DNA of 19,682 nucleotides from Bacillota bacterium (GCA_023435305.1 JAEYRV010000023.1:1-19682); one strand, 5' to 3'. Numbered from the stretch's first letter, positions 1-8,882 are shown. Translations and numbers: made by a program. Notes: generated by a model not told the origin, from the sequence alone.

Positions 1-50
1 GGCTTGAAAAATTCCTTTATTATTAAAATAATAAAGGAATTTTTCAAGCC
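1..50. repeat. Perfect 24-bp-arm palindrome, possible terminator or REP-like element
   Basis: Arms 1-24 and 27-50 are exact reverse complements around an AA centre. Read on the minus strand the hairpin lies 10 bases past the stop of the c-di-GMP gene, so it may end that transcript. On that strand it is preceded by CGGGGTCAGG, a phrase I associate with short repeats near IS200/Y1-type transposase genes; this is from memory, not a search. The window ends here, so a following T-run or a neighbouring transposase cannot be checked. Confidence 0.75.
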
Positions 51-60
51 TGACCCCGAA

Positions 61-2286
61 TTAATCTTCCAGGTCGATCTCAAAAATCTTTTCCTTGATA
101 GCTAGTTCCACTAAATCGGGATCAAACTGCCTTCCGGCATTATCGACCAGTTCCGCAATTGCTTCTTCATGCGTCATCGGTTTATGATAAGGCCTCTCGT
201 TTGTCATCGCGTCGTAGGAATCTATAATGCACAGTATCCTTGATTGTATTGGTATAGCTTCACCCTTGATGCCCCTCGGGTATCCATTCCCGTCCCATCG
301 TTCATGGTGAGCAAGTATATATTCCGAGACACGGACGAATTCGGGCACTGATTGCGTTATTCTACTGCCAATTTCAGAATGTCTTTTCATGACCTCCCAT
401 TCATCCTCGTCCAGTTTTCCGGGTTTATTCAAAATAGAATCCGGTATCCCGATTTTCCCGATGTCGTGTAAAACAGCCAGCAGCTCCAACTCATGCAGTG
501 TGGTCTGCGGCAGATTCATGACCTCTCCCATATGCCTGCTGAGCTGTATTAGCCGATTGGCATGTTCTTCTGTCTCATGGCTCTTTTCGAATAATGTCTT
601 CCTGAACGACTCCAGAATAGAGTTTCGATAGCTTCGACTATTCAGCATTTTTTGTGTGTACATCACTTCTTCAGCCGCATTGATAGTTTTTGCTATTCCT
701 TCCTTATCATTTTTTCGGACCGCATATCCCAAAGAAATTGATAATTTAATACTCATGCCCGCCAGTTCTGTACACCTTCTGGTTATTTCCGAGCAAATCG
801 CTTCCGCTTCCTCCGCACTTGAATCCGGCAGTAAAATAATGAATTCATCGCCGCCCCATCTCGCAACGACATCAGATTGACGGCAGGACTCCATCAGGAT
901 CTTTGAAGCCTCGATCAGGAATCTGTCTCCTTCATAATGGCCCAAGACATCATTGACCATCTTAAGTCCATTAATATCCCCCAGGATAATAGACAGCGGG
1001 CAGCTCTCCATTTCCTCGATCTTCTTGATTCTTTCTTCAAAATACCTTCTGTTATATAATGTTGTCAAACTGTCATGATAACTCAAATAAAGGATCTCAT
1101 CCTGCTTGATCTTTTTGTCTGTAACATCCCGGAACACCATTACAACGCCCTGAATAATACCATCCTCGCTTAGGATCGGAGCTGCGCTGTCCTCGATAGT
1201 CCTTTTTATACCCTGTCTGGATACTATAATAGTATGGTTATCCATCTCAACAGCCTTTGATCCACGCAAAACTTCTTCGATGGGGTTTATTCCCTCCATA
1301 CCTGTTATCTCATTTTTAAGAATCAATACATCATTTACATCTTCCCCCAGGGCATCTTCCGCACGCCAACCAGTCAATGCCTCAGCAACAGGATTGATGA
1401 ATGTGACTTTCATGAATTGGTCAGTAGTAATTACAGCATCTCCGATTGCTAAAAGTGTAATTCTGAGCCGCTCCTTTTCATAGAACAGATCTTGTTCAGC
1501 CTGTTTTTTCTCGGTAATATCCTCGTATACCCCAAGAAGCCCAAAAACCTTTCCATTTTCATCCCTCAACGGAACTTTTGACGTTCTGACCCAGCCCAGG
1601 TCTCCATTTGAATAAAAGTGCAGCTCTTCGATATTGATTTTTGCAACTCCGCTGCTCATAATTTCTGCATCATCGGCTCTGTATTTCTCCGTTTGCTCAA
1701 AGGAAGGCGTATCATAATCATCCTTGCCTACGAGTTCCCCAGGTGAGCTTTTGCCGGCTTCCTCGGCAAAATACTGGTTGCATCCCAGAAAGTTGGATTT
1801 CAGATCCTTCCAGAAAATAGGCATCGGAATCGTATCTAAAACTTTCTGTAAAAGTTCATTGGATAGAATTAATCCCTTCCTGTTTTGCTTTGATTGTACT
1901 TTGAACCTATTAATGATAATACAAATGACAATTGAGATAATCGGTATTATGATTCCTGGAAGCATATACAATATTCCACTCGATATAACTCTCAGAAGTG
2001 TAAAAATAACAGAAACCACACAAAGTAAAATTGCAGCCCAATGGCCTCTCTTAATTGGTATCAATGTAATAAGTATAACTAATAATACCTGTACCTGCGA
2101 TATAATTGCGGATACAGTAGATTTACTAAAAATATTAATGTATTCTTCTTCAATTGTCGACAGATAAGCTAAGAATATAAACAAAACTATATAGCAAAAA
2201 ACACAAAAAAATAATTGAATCCAGTGCAAAGGTCTCGTTTTATCTACACTCTTTTTAGCAGCATTTTCTTTGTCGTCAATTCTCAT
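61..2286 (-). CDS. Membrane PAS-PAS-GGDEF-HD-GYP cyclic-di-GMP synthase/phosphodiesterase
   Basis: A 741-residue protein predicted to make and break cyclic di-GMP. About four transmembrane helices lie at residues 22-128. PAS 1 follows at about 146-262 and ends in the usual EDITEKK linker, and PAS 2 lies at about 268-393. GGDEF occupies about 396-560 with an intact GGDEF signature (478-482) and an RxxD inhibitory site (R469-D472) five residues before it. HD-GYP occupies about 565-741 with HD (607-608), HH (660-661) and GYP (668-670). Both catalytic halves look competent; which one dominates cannot be read from sequence. The ATG at 2286 is chosen because AAGAAGGGA sits about nine bases upstream. 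An in-frame ATG at 2337 has only a close AGGG and would add 17 residues before the cytoplasmic start. Signals probably enter through the PAS domains or the membrane part. The gene is single, downstream of and co-directional with a chemoreceptor. Confidence 0.92.
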   Translation of the reverse strand: MRIDDKENAAKKSVDKTRPLHWIQLFFCVFCYIVLFIFLAYLSTIEEEYINIFSKSTVSAIISQVQVLLVILITLIPIKRGHWAAILLCVVSVIFTLLRVISSGILYMLPGIIIPIISIVICIIINRFKVQSKQNRKGLILSNELLQKVLDTIPMPIFWKDLKSNFLGCNQYFAEEAGKSSPGELVGKDDYDTPSFEQTEKYRADDAEIMSSGVAKINIEELHFYSNGDLGWVRTSKVPLRDENGKVFGLLGVYEDITEKKQAEQDLFYEKERLRITLLAIGDAVITTDQFMKVTFINPVAEALTGWRAEDALGEDVNDVLILKNEITGMEGINPIEEVLRGSKAVEMDNHTIIVSRQGIKRTIEDSAAPILSEDGIIQGVVMVFRDVTDKKIKQDEILYLSYHDSLTTLYNRRYFEERIKKIEEMESCPLSIILGDINGLKMVNDVLGHYEGDRFLIEASKILMESCRQSDVVARWGGDEFIILLPDSSAEEAEAICSEITRRCTELAGMSIKLSISLGYAVRKNDKEGIAKTINAAEEVMYTQKMLNSRSYRNSILESFRKTLFEKSHETEEHANRLIQLSRHMGEVMNLPQTTLHELELLAVLHDIGKIGIPDSILNKPGKLDEDEWEVMKRHSEIGSRITQSVPEFVRVSEYILAHHERWDGNGYPRGIKGEAIPIQSRILCIIDSYDAMTNERPYHKPMTHEEAIAELVDNAGRQFDPDLVELAIKEKIFEIDLED

Positions 2287-2512
2287 CGTATTGCTTCCCT
2301 TCTTAAGTATTGCAGACGGTGTGATATATTTTACCATTTACCCTAAAAAAGTACATAAAAACATAATAATCCTCGAAATCAGTACATTTTCTCCAAGCTT
2401 CCACATAGGAGTTATATCCCGTACTAAACATAACAAGGGGGAATTTTTCGCCGCCTGCAATTGGTACGCCCTCATAATGATTTGCTTAATTCATTTCATC
2501 CTTATGTATCAC

Positions 2513-4594
2513 CTATTCCACTATGAATACATGCATATCATTAGCTAATTCATTTGCAATAACTGCTAATTCTTCTGATAGTTTATGTATGGATTGTATG
2601 GACGCCAGTTGAGACTCAGTTGATGTGGCTACTTCCTCTGCGGAAGCTGCAACGCTCTCTGATATACAAGCTGTATTTCTTATGCTTTCAGTTACCTCCT
2701 CTTTACTTTGGCCTATATCTGTTACTGCGTTGTATATACTGCCTATACTTTCAACTATATCGCTAGTTGATGAAGCTATCTTAGAAAATACTTCTGTAGA
2801 TGCTTTAACTGCTTCGTTTTGTTCCTTTATTGATTCGTCTGCTTTTGATACTATCTCGACAGACTCTTCTGTCTTTAAGAATATTTTATTCACTAACTCC
2901 TTTATATCCTTGGTAGCTGATGTCGACTGTTCTGCAAGTTTACGGACTTCAGATGCTATAACTTCAAATCCTTTGCTATCCCCGCCATATCTGGCTGCTT
3001 CTATAGAAGCATTCAATGCCAGTAGCTTTGTTTGGTCACCTATAGCATTCAATAACTGCGTTATTGAACTTATACTATTTATACTTACGCTTAAATCCTT
3101 CATTTCTCCAACTAATTGGGTCGTTATTTGCCTGACTCCATCTGTTTTCTCTTCCAAAGTGGTCATGGCCTTTATCCCATCATCCGTTAGATCTTTAAAC
3201 TTTACTGATGTCTCTTCCATATGTTTGGTATCGTTTATAACTGTATCTATCTTATCTGCTAAGCTCTGTACTGCTCTAAGCCCTGTATCAGTATCCATTG
3301 CCTGCCCTGTCGCTCCAGCAGCTACCTGCTCCATAGCCATTGATACATCCTCTGATAACTCAGCCGCACTCTTAGCGGCCTTCTGTACATGCTGTACTGA
3401 CTCGTTCACACTGTTTACAGTAGATTTGCTCTTGCCAATTAAGTCTCTCATTTGAAGTATCATCTTATTAAAGCTGTCTGTTAACCTACCTATTTCGTCC
3501 TTTCTTTTTATACCAGGAGTAGTCTTTAACTCTCCACTAGCTGCTCTTTGCATTGCACTAGTGATCGTCTTAATATTCCTCGTTATGCCTAGTGATACCA
3601 ATACCCCAATTGCTACTGCCAGCACAGAAAATACTGCACCAGCTATTACTACTGTTTTTTGCATCACGTTGGACTTCTCTACTACTATTTCTTTTGGTAT
3701 TAATGCTATAGCTACCCAGCCAGTTGCAGCTGACTTATTATAAGCTGTTATGCTGTTTATCCCATATTCATACTCAAATATGCCTGCATTACTGTTCTGT
3801 GCTCTCTCCACAACCTCAGCTGTAAGTTTACTTCTTTGAGAAGACTCAGTACCTCTTTCTCCTTCTCTTGTTATTATTTTTTGAGTTGGCGTTACAAGGA
3901 ACATTGTATCCTTCGGTCCTATCTCTATGTTTAGCAGTACACTGCTGAATACATCATAATTCAGGTCCATTATCACCATGCCCTCGGATTTCCCTTGAGT
4001 CATGTATCTGCCAAGTGATATAGAATATTTTTTATTTGTATGCATCCCGGTATGTTCATTTATCCAGAAGTTCTTTTCGTTTGCCGCTTTAACATTCAAG
4101 TACCACTCAGACTTCAGTACAGCATCCATATCAATGCTTGGTTCGGCCCCATAATATACATGTGAATTATTTAATAATATGTATATGCCGTTTATATAAT
4201 CATTTGATTCTACTATAGAAGCCAGCCTCTCTTCTGCTAATCTGTGTGTTTCATCAGAATCAGTTGACTCATCACTTACTAACTCTTGTATAGTCCTATC
4301 CATTGCTATACTTTCCATTAGTGCTTCTGTCCTGACCACTACAGTATCAAAATACCTGGTTGTCTGTTCTACTGTACTTGAAATGTTTAACTTTGCGCTC
4401 TCTACAAGTGCGTCTGAAGCCCCTGTAATTGCAATATAACCCAGTATAGTTGACGGCACTATAATAAGTAATAGAAATATAATTACAAGTCCAAGCAGCA
4501 TACTTTTTTGCTTATGTACGTTTTTAGTCTTACCTTTCTCCCTGCTTCCCCATGTTACCATCTTTTTTAACTCATGCCTCTTACCCTTAGCCAT
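2513..4594 (-). CDS. Methyl-accepting chemotaxis protein with extracellular Cache-type sensor
   Basis: A 693-residue chemoreceptor. A basic N-terminus precedes TM1 (about 32-53), followed by an extracellular double-Cache-like sensor (about 58-305), TM2 (about 314-337), HAMP (about 338-392) and a long cytoplasmic coiled-coil signalling domain to the end. The CheA/CheW-binding hairpin tip is at about 513-560, with LLALNASIEAAR followed by YGGDSKGFEVIA, a variant of the common AGE-GrGFAVVA form. The ligand is unknown. The start is supported by GGAGGG eight bases before the ATG. No CheW-binding pentapeptide or CheR tether is seen at the C-terminus. The gene stands alone: 175 bases separate it from the c-di-GMP gene and about 280 from the tRNA terminator upstream. 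I found no convincing sigma-28 promoter or c-di-GMP riboswitch ahead of it. Confidence 0.93.
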   Translation of the reverse strand: MAKGKRHELKKMVTWGSREKGKTKNVHKQKSMLLGLVIIFLLLIIVPSTILGYIAITGASDALVESAKLNISSTVEQTTRYFDTVVVRTEALMESIAMDRTIQELVSDESTDSDETHRLAEERLASIVESNDYINGIYILLNNSHVYYGAEPSIDMDAVLKSEWYLNVKAANEKNFWINEHTGMHTNKKYSISLGRYMTQGKSEGMVIMDLNYDVFSSVLLNIEIGPKDTMFLVTPTQKIITREGERGTESSQRSKLTAEVVERAQNSNAGIFEYEYGINSITAYNKSAATGWVAIALIPKEIVVEKSNVMQKTVVIAGAVFSVLAVAIGVLVSLGITRNIKTITSAMQRAASGELKTTPGIKRKDEIGRLTDSFNKMILQMRDLIGKSKSTVNSVNESVQHVQKAAKSAAELSEDVSMAMEQVAAGATGQAMDTDTGLRAVQSLADKIDTVINDTKHMEETSVKFKDLTDDGIKAMTTLEEKTDGVRQITTQLVGEMKDLSVSINSISSITQLLNAIGDQTKLLALNASIEAARYGGDSKGFEVIASEVRKLAEQSTSATKDIKELVNKIFLKTEESVEIVSKADESIKEQNEAVKASTEVFSKIASSTSDIVESIGSIYNAVTDIGQSKEEVTESIRNTACISESVAASAEEVATSTESQLASIQSIHKLSEELAVIANELANDMHVFIVE

Positions 4595-4878
4595 AATAAG
4601 TCCCTCCGCTACTCGTATAAATATTTAGTTTCTACTGTAGAGTTCTGCTCCAAGGTGAAATAAACTAATTCTCCTTGATATATAGTCCTCATTAAGGGAA
4701 GTTGGTTATTGTCACTACTTTTATTACATATTTCGACTAATTCTACATTATCTCGAAAAATCCTCTTTATTCATGTTATGAATGGAGAATACCGGTGTGA
4801 TCGAGCCGGAATATACAGAGAATATTATCGTCCAGACTGTCATCAAACACATTATGTCTACCATTCCCCATATAATAC

Positions 4879-4911
4879 AAAAACCCCAGAGGCGTTTTTC
4901 CTCTGAGGTTT
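4879..4911 (-). terminator. Rho-independent terminator of tRNA-fMet
   Basis: On the minus strand, a 12-bp stem (4900-4911 with 4881-4892, one G-U pair) and a 7-base A-rich loop are followed by a short T-run (TTTTTG). It starts six bases after the tRNA CCA end, as expected for a monocistronic tRNA. Confidence 0.85.
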
Positions 4912-4916
4912 CATTT

Positions 4917-4993
<77 letters not shown>

Positions 4994-5051
4994 ATATATT
5001 TCGCTGCTGAGATCGTCTGCTTTTATGCTCTTATCTCGGCCGCGCTTATAC

Positions 5052-5080
5052 AGTATAACACCGTAAACCCAATAATGCAA
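5052..5080 (-). promoter_or_regulatory. Sigma-A-type promoter for tRNA-fMet
   Basis: On the minus strand, TTGCAT (5075-5080) is separated by 17 bases from TATACT (5052-5057). Transcription would start about 50 bases before the mature tRNA, leaving a short 5' leader for RNase P to remove. The match to the housekeeping consensus is good, and no other gene lies between. Confidence 0.75.
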
Positions 5081-5122
5081 GCGGTATGACCATTTTTTTT
5101 GCGGTAATATATGCTATGCGAT

Positions 5123-5156
5123 CCGGCGATAAATAATTGCATCCGAAAATCGCCGG
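5123..5156. repeat. 8-bp inverted repeat downstream of the flavoprotein gene
   Basis: CCGGCGAT at 5123-5130 pairs exactly with ATCGCCGG at 5149-5156 across an 18-base loop. It lies about 60 bases past the flavoprotein stop. There is no T-run on the minus side, so it is a weak terminator candidate at best; it could equally be an operator or chance. Confidence 0.35.
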
Positions 5157-5217
5157 CTCGCTTCTGTTTTCTCTACCTCAATACCTATGTCTATACTGCT
5201 GCATTTATACACATTAT

Positions 5218-5793
5218 TTATCCGTGAATCTTCTTCAGCAGCCACGCCATATTCTGCCCAAGGTTCTCCATATTACGGATGCCCTCTTCATCGTTTTGCA
5301 TATCGCCTGGCTGCAGCCCGAACAGGAAGTTCCAATAGGTTGAGCCCGGTATAATCATCTCGGTGATAGCAAAAAAGTTGTTGATCGCCGAATAAACAGA
5401 AACCGCGCCTCCGCGCCTGACAGCGATTACGCTGGCTCCAACCTTCCGGCGCAGCAGCCCTCCATTCGCTCCTGACACAAAGCCTGCCCTGTCAATAAGC
5501 GCCTTGACCTCTGTGGATACATTGCCATAATATGTCGGTGAGCCGATCAATATGCCATCTGCCTTACATATCTTCGCAAGCAGCTCATTCATATCGTCAT
5601 CTCTCCTTGCGCATTTGCCATCCCGGTTTTTATGGCATATCCCGCAGGCCAGGCAGCCGAATACCTTTCGTCCGCCAAGCTGGATAAATTCAGTTTCGAT
5701 ACCTTCTTTTTCAAGCTCATCAAGAACTATGCGCAGACCCTGCGCTGTATTGCCCTTTGGTCTGGGGCTGCCGTTAAATGCTATTACCTTCAT
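5218..5793 (-). CDS. Iron-sulfur flavoprotein, NADPH-dependent FMN reductase family
   Basis: A 191-residue cytoplasmic flavodoxin-fold protein. The FMN phosphate loop is at residues 7-16 (NGSPRPKGNT) and the second flavin-contacting segment is GSPTYYGNVS (84-93). Cysteines C47, C50, C53 and C61 form a compact CX2CX2CX7C set, the arrangement used by iron-sulfur flavoproteins (Isf) of anaerobes to hold a 4Fe-4S cluster beside FMN. It probably passes electrons from ferredoxin or NAD(P)H to an acceptor such as oxygen, peroxide or a quinone-like compound; the partner is not known. GAGGTG six bases before the ATG supports the start. The gene is monocistronic and divergent from the second chemoreceptor across about 195 bases. 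Confidence 0.88.
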   Translation of the reverse strand: MKVIAFNGSPRPKGNTAQGLRIVLDELEKEGIETEFIQLGGRKVFGCLACGICHKNRDGKCARRDDDMNELLAKICKADGILIGSPTYYGNVSTEVKALIDRAGFVSGANGGLLRRKVGASVIAVRRGGAVSVYSAINNFFAITEMIIPGSTYWNFLFGLQPGDMQNDEEGIRNMENLGQNMAWLLKKIHG

Positions 5794-5891
5794 ATCTTCA
5801 CCTCGTAATAAAAATGATATGCCTTGCAGACTGGGAACTATATCCTTCCAACTCAGCCGAATTCTAACTTGTTATGTCAAGCTATATCGTG

Positions 5892-5921
5892 TTATCATTA
5901 ATCATATCATTATCATATATA
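5892..5921 (+). promoter_or_regulatory. Possible sigma-A promoter for the second chemoreceptor
   Basis: TTATCA (5892-5897), an 18-base spacer and TATATA (5916-5921) lie about 68 bases before the ATG. The region is AT-rich with repeated ATCAT words, which make chance matches likely, so this is tentative. Confidence 0.3.
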
Positions 5922-5988
5922 AATATGCCAGCAAAAAATGTACCCGCGAATGCAGTAATAAAACGCAGCAAAAGATGGAGGCATAAAC

Positions 5989-7986
5989 ATGAAAAGTATC
6001 AGGCAAAAGATGATATTACTCATCGGCATTATGTTATTGGTAACACTTCTCGGATTAGTTCTGCGATTCAACACAATCTCTACCAACAGCTTAATCAAAG
6101 TCTCAAACAACGCATTGGAAAGCCTGGCATTACAAGGTGCTGAAACTGTTTCAGCAAGGGTGACAAGTGTCTTGAACGAGCTTGGAGCCGTTGCAGAACG
6201 AGAAATTATTAAAGATGCAGATATCCCATGGGAAACAAAAAAAACAATACTGAAAGAAATAGTAGAAAAGGAAGGTCACCTGAGAATAGGCATTTCAGAT
6301 CTGCAGGGTAATCTTATGACATCAGATGGCTCCAGTATCGATATAAGTGACCGGCCATTCTTTATATCGGCTGTTAATGGGCAGCCCGGGGTATCCGACC
6401 CTACTGTGGCAATGGGTAATAGTATAATACTTATCAACTATGCAGTCCCTGTGTATAATGGAACAAATATCTCTGCGGTACTTGTTGCCACCAGAGATGG
6501 CGGAGACCTGGGCGAGATGACCAATGCAATAACCTTTGGGGAATCCGGCAGAGCATTTATGATAAACAAACAGGGTACTACCATTGCACATAGCGACAGA
6601 AATCTCGTTATAAATATGGACAATGACTTTGAAAATATAAAAGACGACCCTCAGCTTGCTCAACTTGTGGAACTGGAGAAAAAGATGGTCGCCGGTGAGA
6701 GCGGTACAGGTGAATATTCATATAATGGAGTCGCCAAGGTAATGGGGTATGCACCGGTAAAGGGCACAGACTGGTCACTGGCATTAGCTGCTCCAAGAGA
6801 CGAAATCCTGTCGGAGCTGTCCGTTATGAACAGAGATTTATCAATAATGTCGATCCTCTCTATGTTAGTTGGCCTAATCATTACATACGTAATAGCAAGA
6901 ATGATTGCGAAGCCTGTCATATCTGTTTCCAATATACTGAAAATCATTGCTGACGGCGATTTTTCCGTAAAGATACCAGACAAACTGACAAAAAGCAAGG
7001 ATGAAACAGGCCTTCTGGCCAGATCGGCCGCAGCAATGGTTGAAACCGTCGGAGAAGCTGTAAAGGGAGTCTATGAGGAATCAAATAATGTAGCTGAGGC
7101 TGCTTCCGTCACTAACAGCCTTATAAGTGGTTTGAATGCCGGAGTGGAGGACATCCTTGCAACAACAGAACAGCTTTCCGCCGGTATGGAGGAAACTGCA
7201 GCATCGGCGGAAGAAATGAATGCCACTTCTCTTGAAATAGACAGCGCTGTAGAAGATATAGCAAAGAGAGCTCAGGAAGGTTCAATTACCATCAGCATGA
7301 TAAGTGAAAAAGCAAACTCCCTTAAGAAGAGTTTTATCGCATCACAAAGAGCAGGCGAGGAGAAATTTATAATGATCAAAAATGATCTTGATACAGCACT
7401 TGAGGAATCAAAAGCCGTAGAACAGATACACAGCCTTGCCGATTCGATCCTTCATATAACCTCACAGACCAACCTTTTATCTCTGAATGCCGCCATAGAA
7501 GCAGCCAGGGCGGGTGAAGCAGGAAGAGGCTTCGCAGTAGTCGCGGATCAGATAAGAAAGCTCGCTGAGGATTCAAAGGAGAGCGTTACAAGAATACAGC
7601 AGATAGCCGGCAGTGTGGTCAAATCGGTAGAGAATCTCTCAAACAGCTCCGGCGGTATGATGCAGTATCTTATGACCGATGTCAGTAAGGATTACGATAT
7701 GATGCTCAATACAGTTGAAGATTATAGAAATGATGCTGACAGTATGAACTCTCTCATAATGGATTTCTCTGCAACTACCGAGCAGCTTGCCGCATCCATC
7801 CAGAACATGATCAAGGCCATCAATGATGTCGCTTTTGCTTCGGGAGAGGGCGCAGAAGGAACCGCCAACATATCGGAAAAGATGTCCGATGTCGCCGGAA
7901 AGGCATCTCAGGTATTGGAAAAAGCGAAGGACACAGCGGCAGGCTCTGCTCACCTTCAGGAGATCATGGCACGTTTCAGGATCTGA
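5989..7986 (+). CDS. Methyl-accepting chemotaxis protein with double-Cache sensor
   Basis: A 665-residue chemoreceptor. TM1 is at about 8-26, and an extracellular double-Cache sensor covers about 35-275 (it includes the DRPFF segment at 121-125 typical of membrane-distal Cache modules). TM2 is at about 284-303, HAMP at about 304-356, and the signalling coiled coil at about 380-665. The hairpin tip is canonical: SQTNLLSLNAAIEAARAGEA (492-511), then GRGFAVVADQIRKLAE (512-527). GGAGG seven bases before the ATG fixes the start. It is distinct from the other receptor here in sensor sequence and has no partner che genes nearby, so it probably feeds a shared array encoded elsewhere. The C-terminus (ARFRI) has no CheR-tether motif. 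A hairpin terminator follows the stop. Confidence 0.94.
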   Translation: MKSIRQKMILLIGIMLLVTLLGLVLRFNTISTNSLIKVSNNALESLALQGAETVSARVTSVLNELGAVAEREIIKDADIPWETKKTILKEIVEKEGHLRIGISDLQGNLMTSDGSSIDISDRPFFISAVNGQPGVSDPTVAMGNSIILINYAVPVYNGTNISAVLVATRDGGDLGEMTNAITFGESGRAFMINKQGTTIAHSDRNLVINMDNDFENIKDDPQLAQLVELEKKMVAGESGTGEYSYNGVAKVMGYAPVKGTDWSLALAAPRDEILSELSVMNRDLSIMSILSMLVGLIITYVIARMIAKPVISVSNILKIIADGDFSVKIPDKLTKSKDETGLLARSAAAMVETVGEAVKGVYEESNNVAEAASVTNSLISGLNAGVEDILATTEQLSAGMEETAASAEEMNATSLEIDSAVEDIAKRAQEGSITISMISEKANSLKKSFIASQRAGEEKFIMIKNDLDTALEESKAVEQIHSLADSILHITSQTNLLSLNAAIEAARAGEAGRGFAVVADQIRKLAEDSKESVTRIQQIAGSVVKSVENLSNSSGGMMQYLMTDVSKDYDMMLNTVEDYRNDADSMNSLIMDFSATTEQLAASIQNMIKAINDVAFASGEGAEGTANISEKMSDVAGKASQVLEKAKDTAAGSAHLQEIMARFRI

Positions 7987-8013
7987 TCATGAGGGGCTGT
8001 CATCGCAGAATAA

Positions 8014-8055
8014 AAAAGGGACCGGGCAACATTCAAAATGTTTCCGATCCCTTTT
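8014..8055 (+). terminator. Terminator after the chemoreceptor, possibly bidirectional
   Basis: AAAAGGGA (8014-8021) pairs with TCCCTTTT (8048-8055). After one mismatch the stem continues for about ten more pairs, with one bulge, to a small CAA loop. The terminal A and T runs let it act in either direction. It lies 27 bases after the stop. Confidence 0.75.
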
Positions 8056-8262
8056 CTGATTTGTGTGAGCAACACCAAATTAATACAATGCAAAGATTTA
8101 TCTGGCGTTTGTGCATTTCATTACGGGTAGAATTATGGAGTGCTACAAAAAAGTGGAGATGCAAAACACCCTCAGATACGATAAACTACATGGATAACGA
8201 GGAGATTACATGGATTCACTATACAATTTCATTTTTTGATTATTTGTGTCATCCAATATTTC

Positions 8263-8688
8263 TTATCTTACCACGTTCATATTTCCATCGTTGTCGATTT
8301 CCCAAATGCTGATGTCTTCAAGTAGGTGCCCATAAATCCGGCAATAGTATGAGGCCAGGGTTTCAGAATTGCTCGTTCGGATATCTTTTTTTATCGCGAG
8401 TATTTTGCGCGTGCCTTCTGGCAAACTACGCATATATAAGACTGCCTCATTAAGAGTTGACATCTTGGCACTGGGTACATTGTTACCATTCGTCCAGGTA
8501 TAGCATTTACACTCAATCACAATTTTGCCGTCCTTAGACACAAGATCAAACCTGTGCTCTTTAGAGGGCCGTCCAACTAAAACGGCCTTCTCGTCAATAA
8601 ACTTTGTGCCAAAGTGTTCTTCGGCGATCACTTTTACTAGTTCTTGAAAACCTCTGCCGATCTGTGGATTTTGCGAATTAGTGTTCAT
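8263..8688 (-). CDS. PD-(D/E)XK nuclease-like protein of unknown role
   Basis: A 141-residue soluble protein. An N-terminal helix (GRGFQELVKVIAEEHFG) is followed by a core resembling the PD-(D/E)XK fold: FDLV with D48, then a strand ending IVIECK with E59 and K61. That spacing and the preceding helical Glu fit a small nuclease or nuclease-like regulator such as those in restriction or repair contexts. The C-terminal half is mixed helix/strand without a known DNA-binding motif. AAGGAG six bases before the ATG supports the start. The ATG overlaps the end of a Nudix-hydrolase gene by 11 bases, which implies translational coupling in an ancestral operon. No family name is recognised; activity is inferred from three residues only. 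Confidence 0.7.
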   Translation of the reverse strand: MNTNSQNPQIGRGFQELVKVIAEEHFGTKFIDEKAVLVGRPSKEHRFDLVSKDGKIVIECKCYTWTNGNNVPSAKMSTLNEAVLYMRSLPEGTRKILAIKKDIRTSNSETLASYYCRIYGHLLEDISIWEIDNDGNMNVVR

Positions 8689-8882
8689 AACGTTCTCCTT
8701 GTATCCTCTTTAAAATCTCAGTATCCGCCGGACAAAAATCATACTGAGGTATTTCATCAGGTGTTATCCACCGAATGTCGCTGTGCTCAAGCAGTTTTAG
8801 CTTACCGTCTATTATAGAGGAACTAAAGAGTGTTAGGTGAACAGTAATATCCGGATACTCATGGACAACATATTGCAGACCT
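8678..8882 (-). pseudogene. C-terminal fragment of a MutT-type Nudix hydrolase
   Basis: A reading frame of about 66 codons with no start ends in TAA at 8678. It reads LQYVVHEYPDITVHLTLF, then GKLKLLEHSDIRWITPDEIP and YDFCPADTEILKRI. This is the C-terminal half of MutT/8-oxo-dGTP or related nucleoside triphosphate pyrophosphohydrolases (strand with YPD, LLEH, RW(I/L) and the ...PAD..I closing helix). The catalytic Nudix box GX5EX7REUXEEXGU is missing, so it cannot hydrolyse anything. The fragment stops exactly where the LRR lipoprotein gene ends, so the N-terminal half was replaced by incoming DNA. Its stop still overlaps the next gene's start by 11 bases, a relic of coupling. Confidence 0.8.

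Noticed and set aside
2625..3455. 276-codon plus-strand frame
   Set aside because: It is the mirror of the coiled-coil part of the chemoreceptor; the Ser/Thr-rich translation has no ribosome site or known domain.
4595..4878. c-di-GMP (GEMM) riboswitch or sigma-28 promoter ahead of the chemoreceptor
   Set aside because: Expected from the neighbouring gene types, but no GEMM core and no TAAA-N15-CCGATAT pattern was found by eye; the 284 bases show nothing else clear.
8056..8262. Small plus-strand peptide (20 codons from ATG near 8145)
   Set aside because: No ribosome site and no recognisable sequence; the 207-base gap shows only AT-rich spacer.
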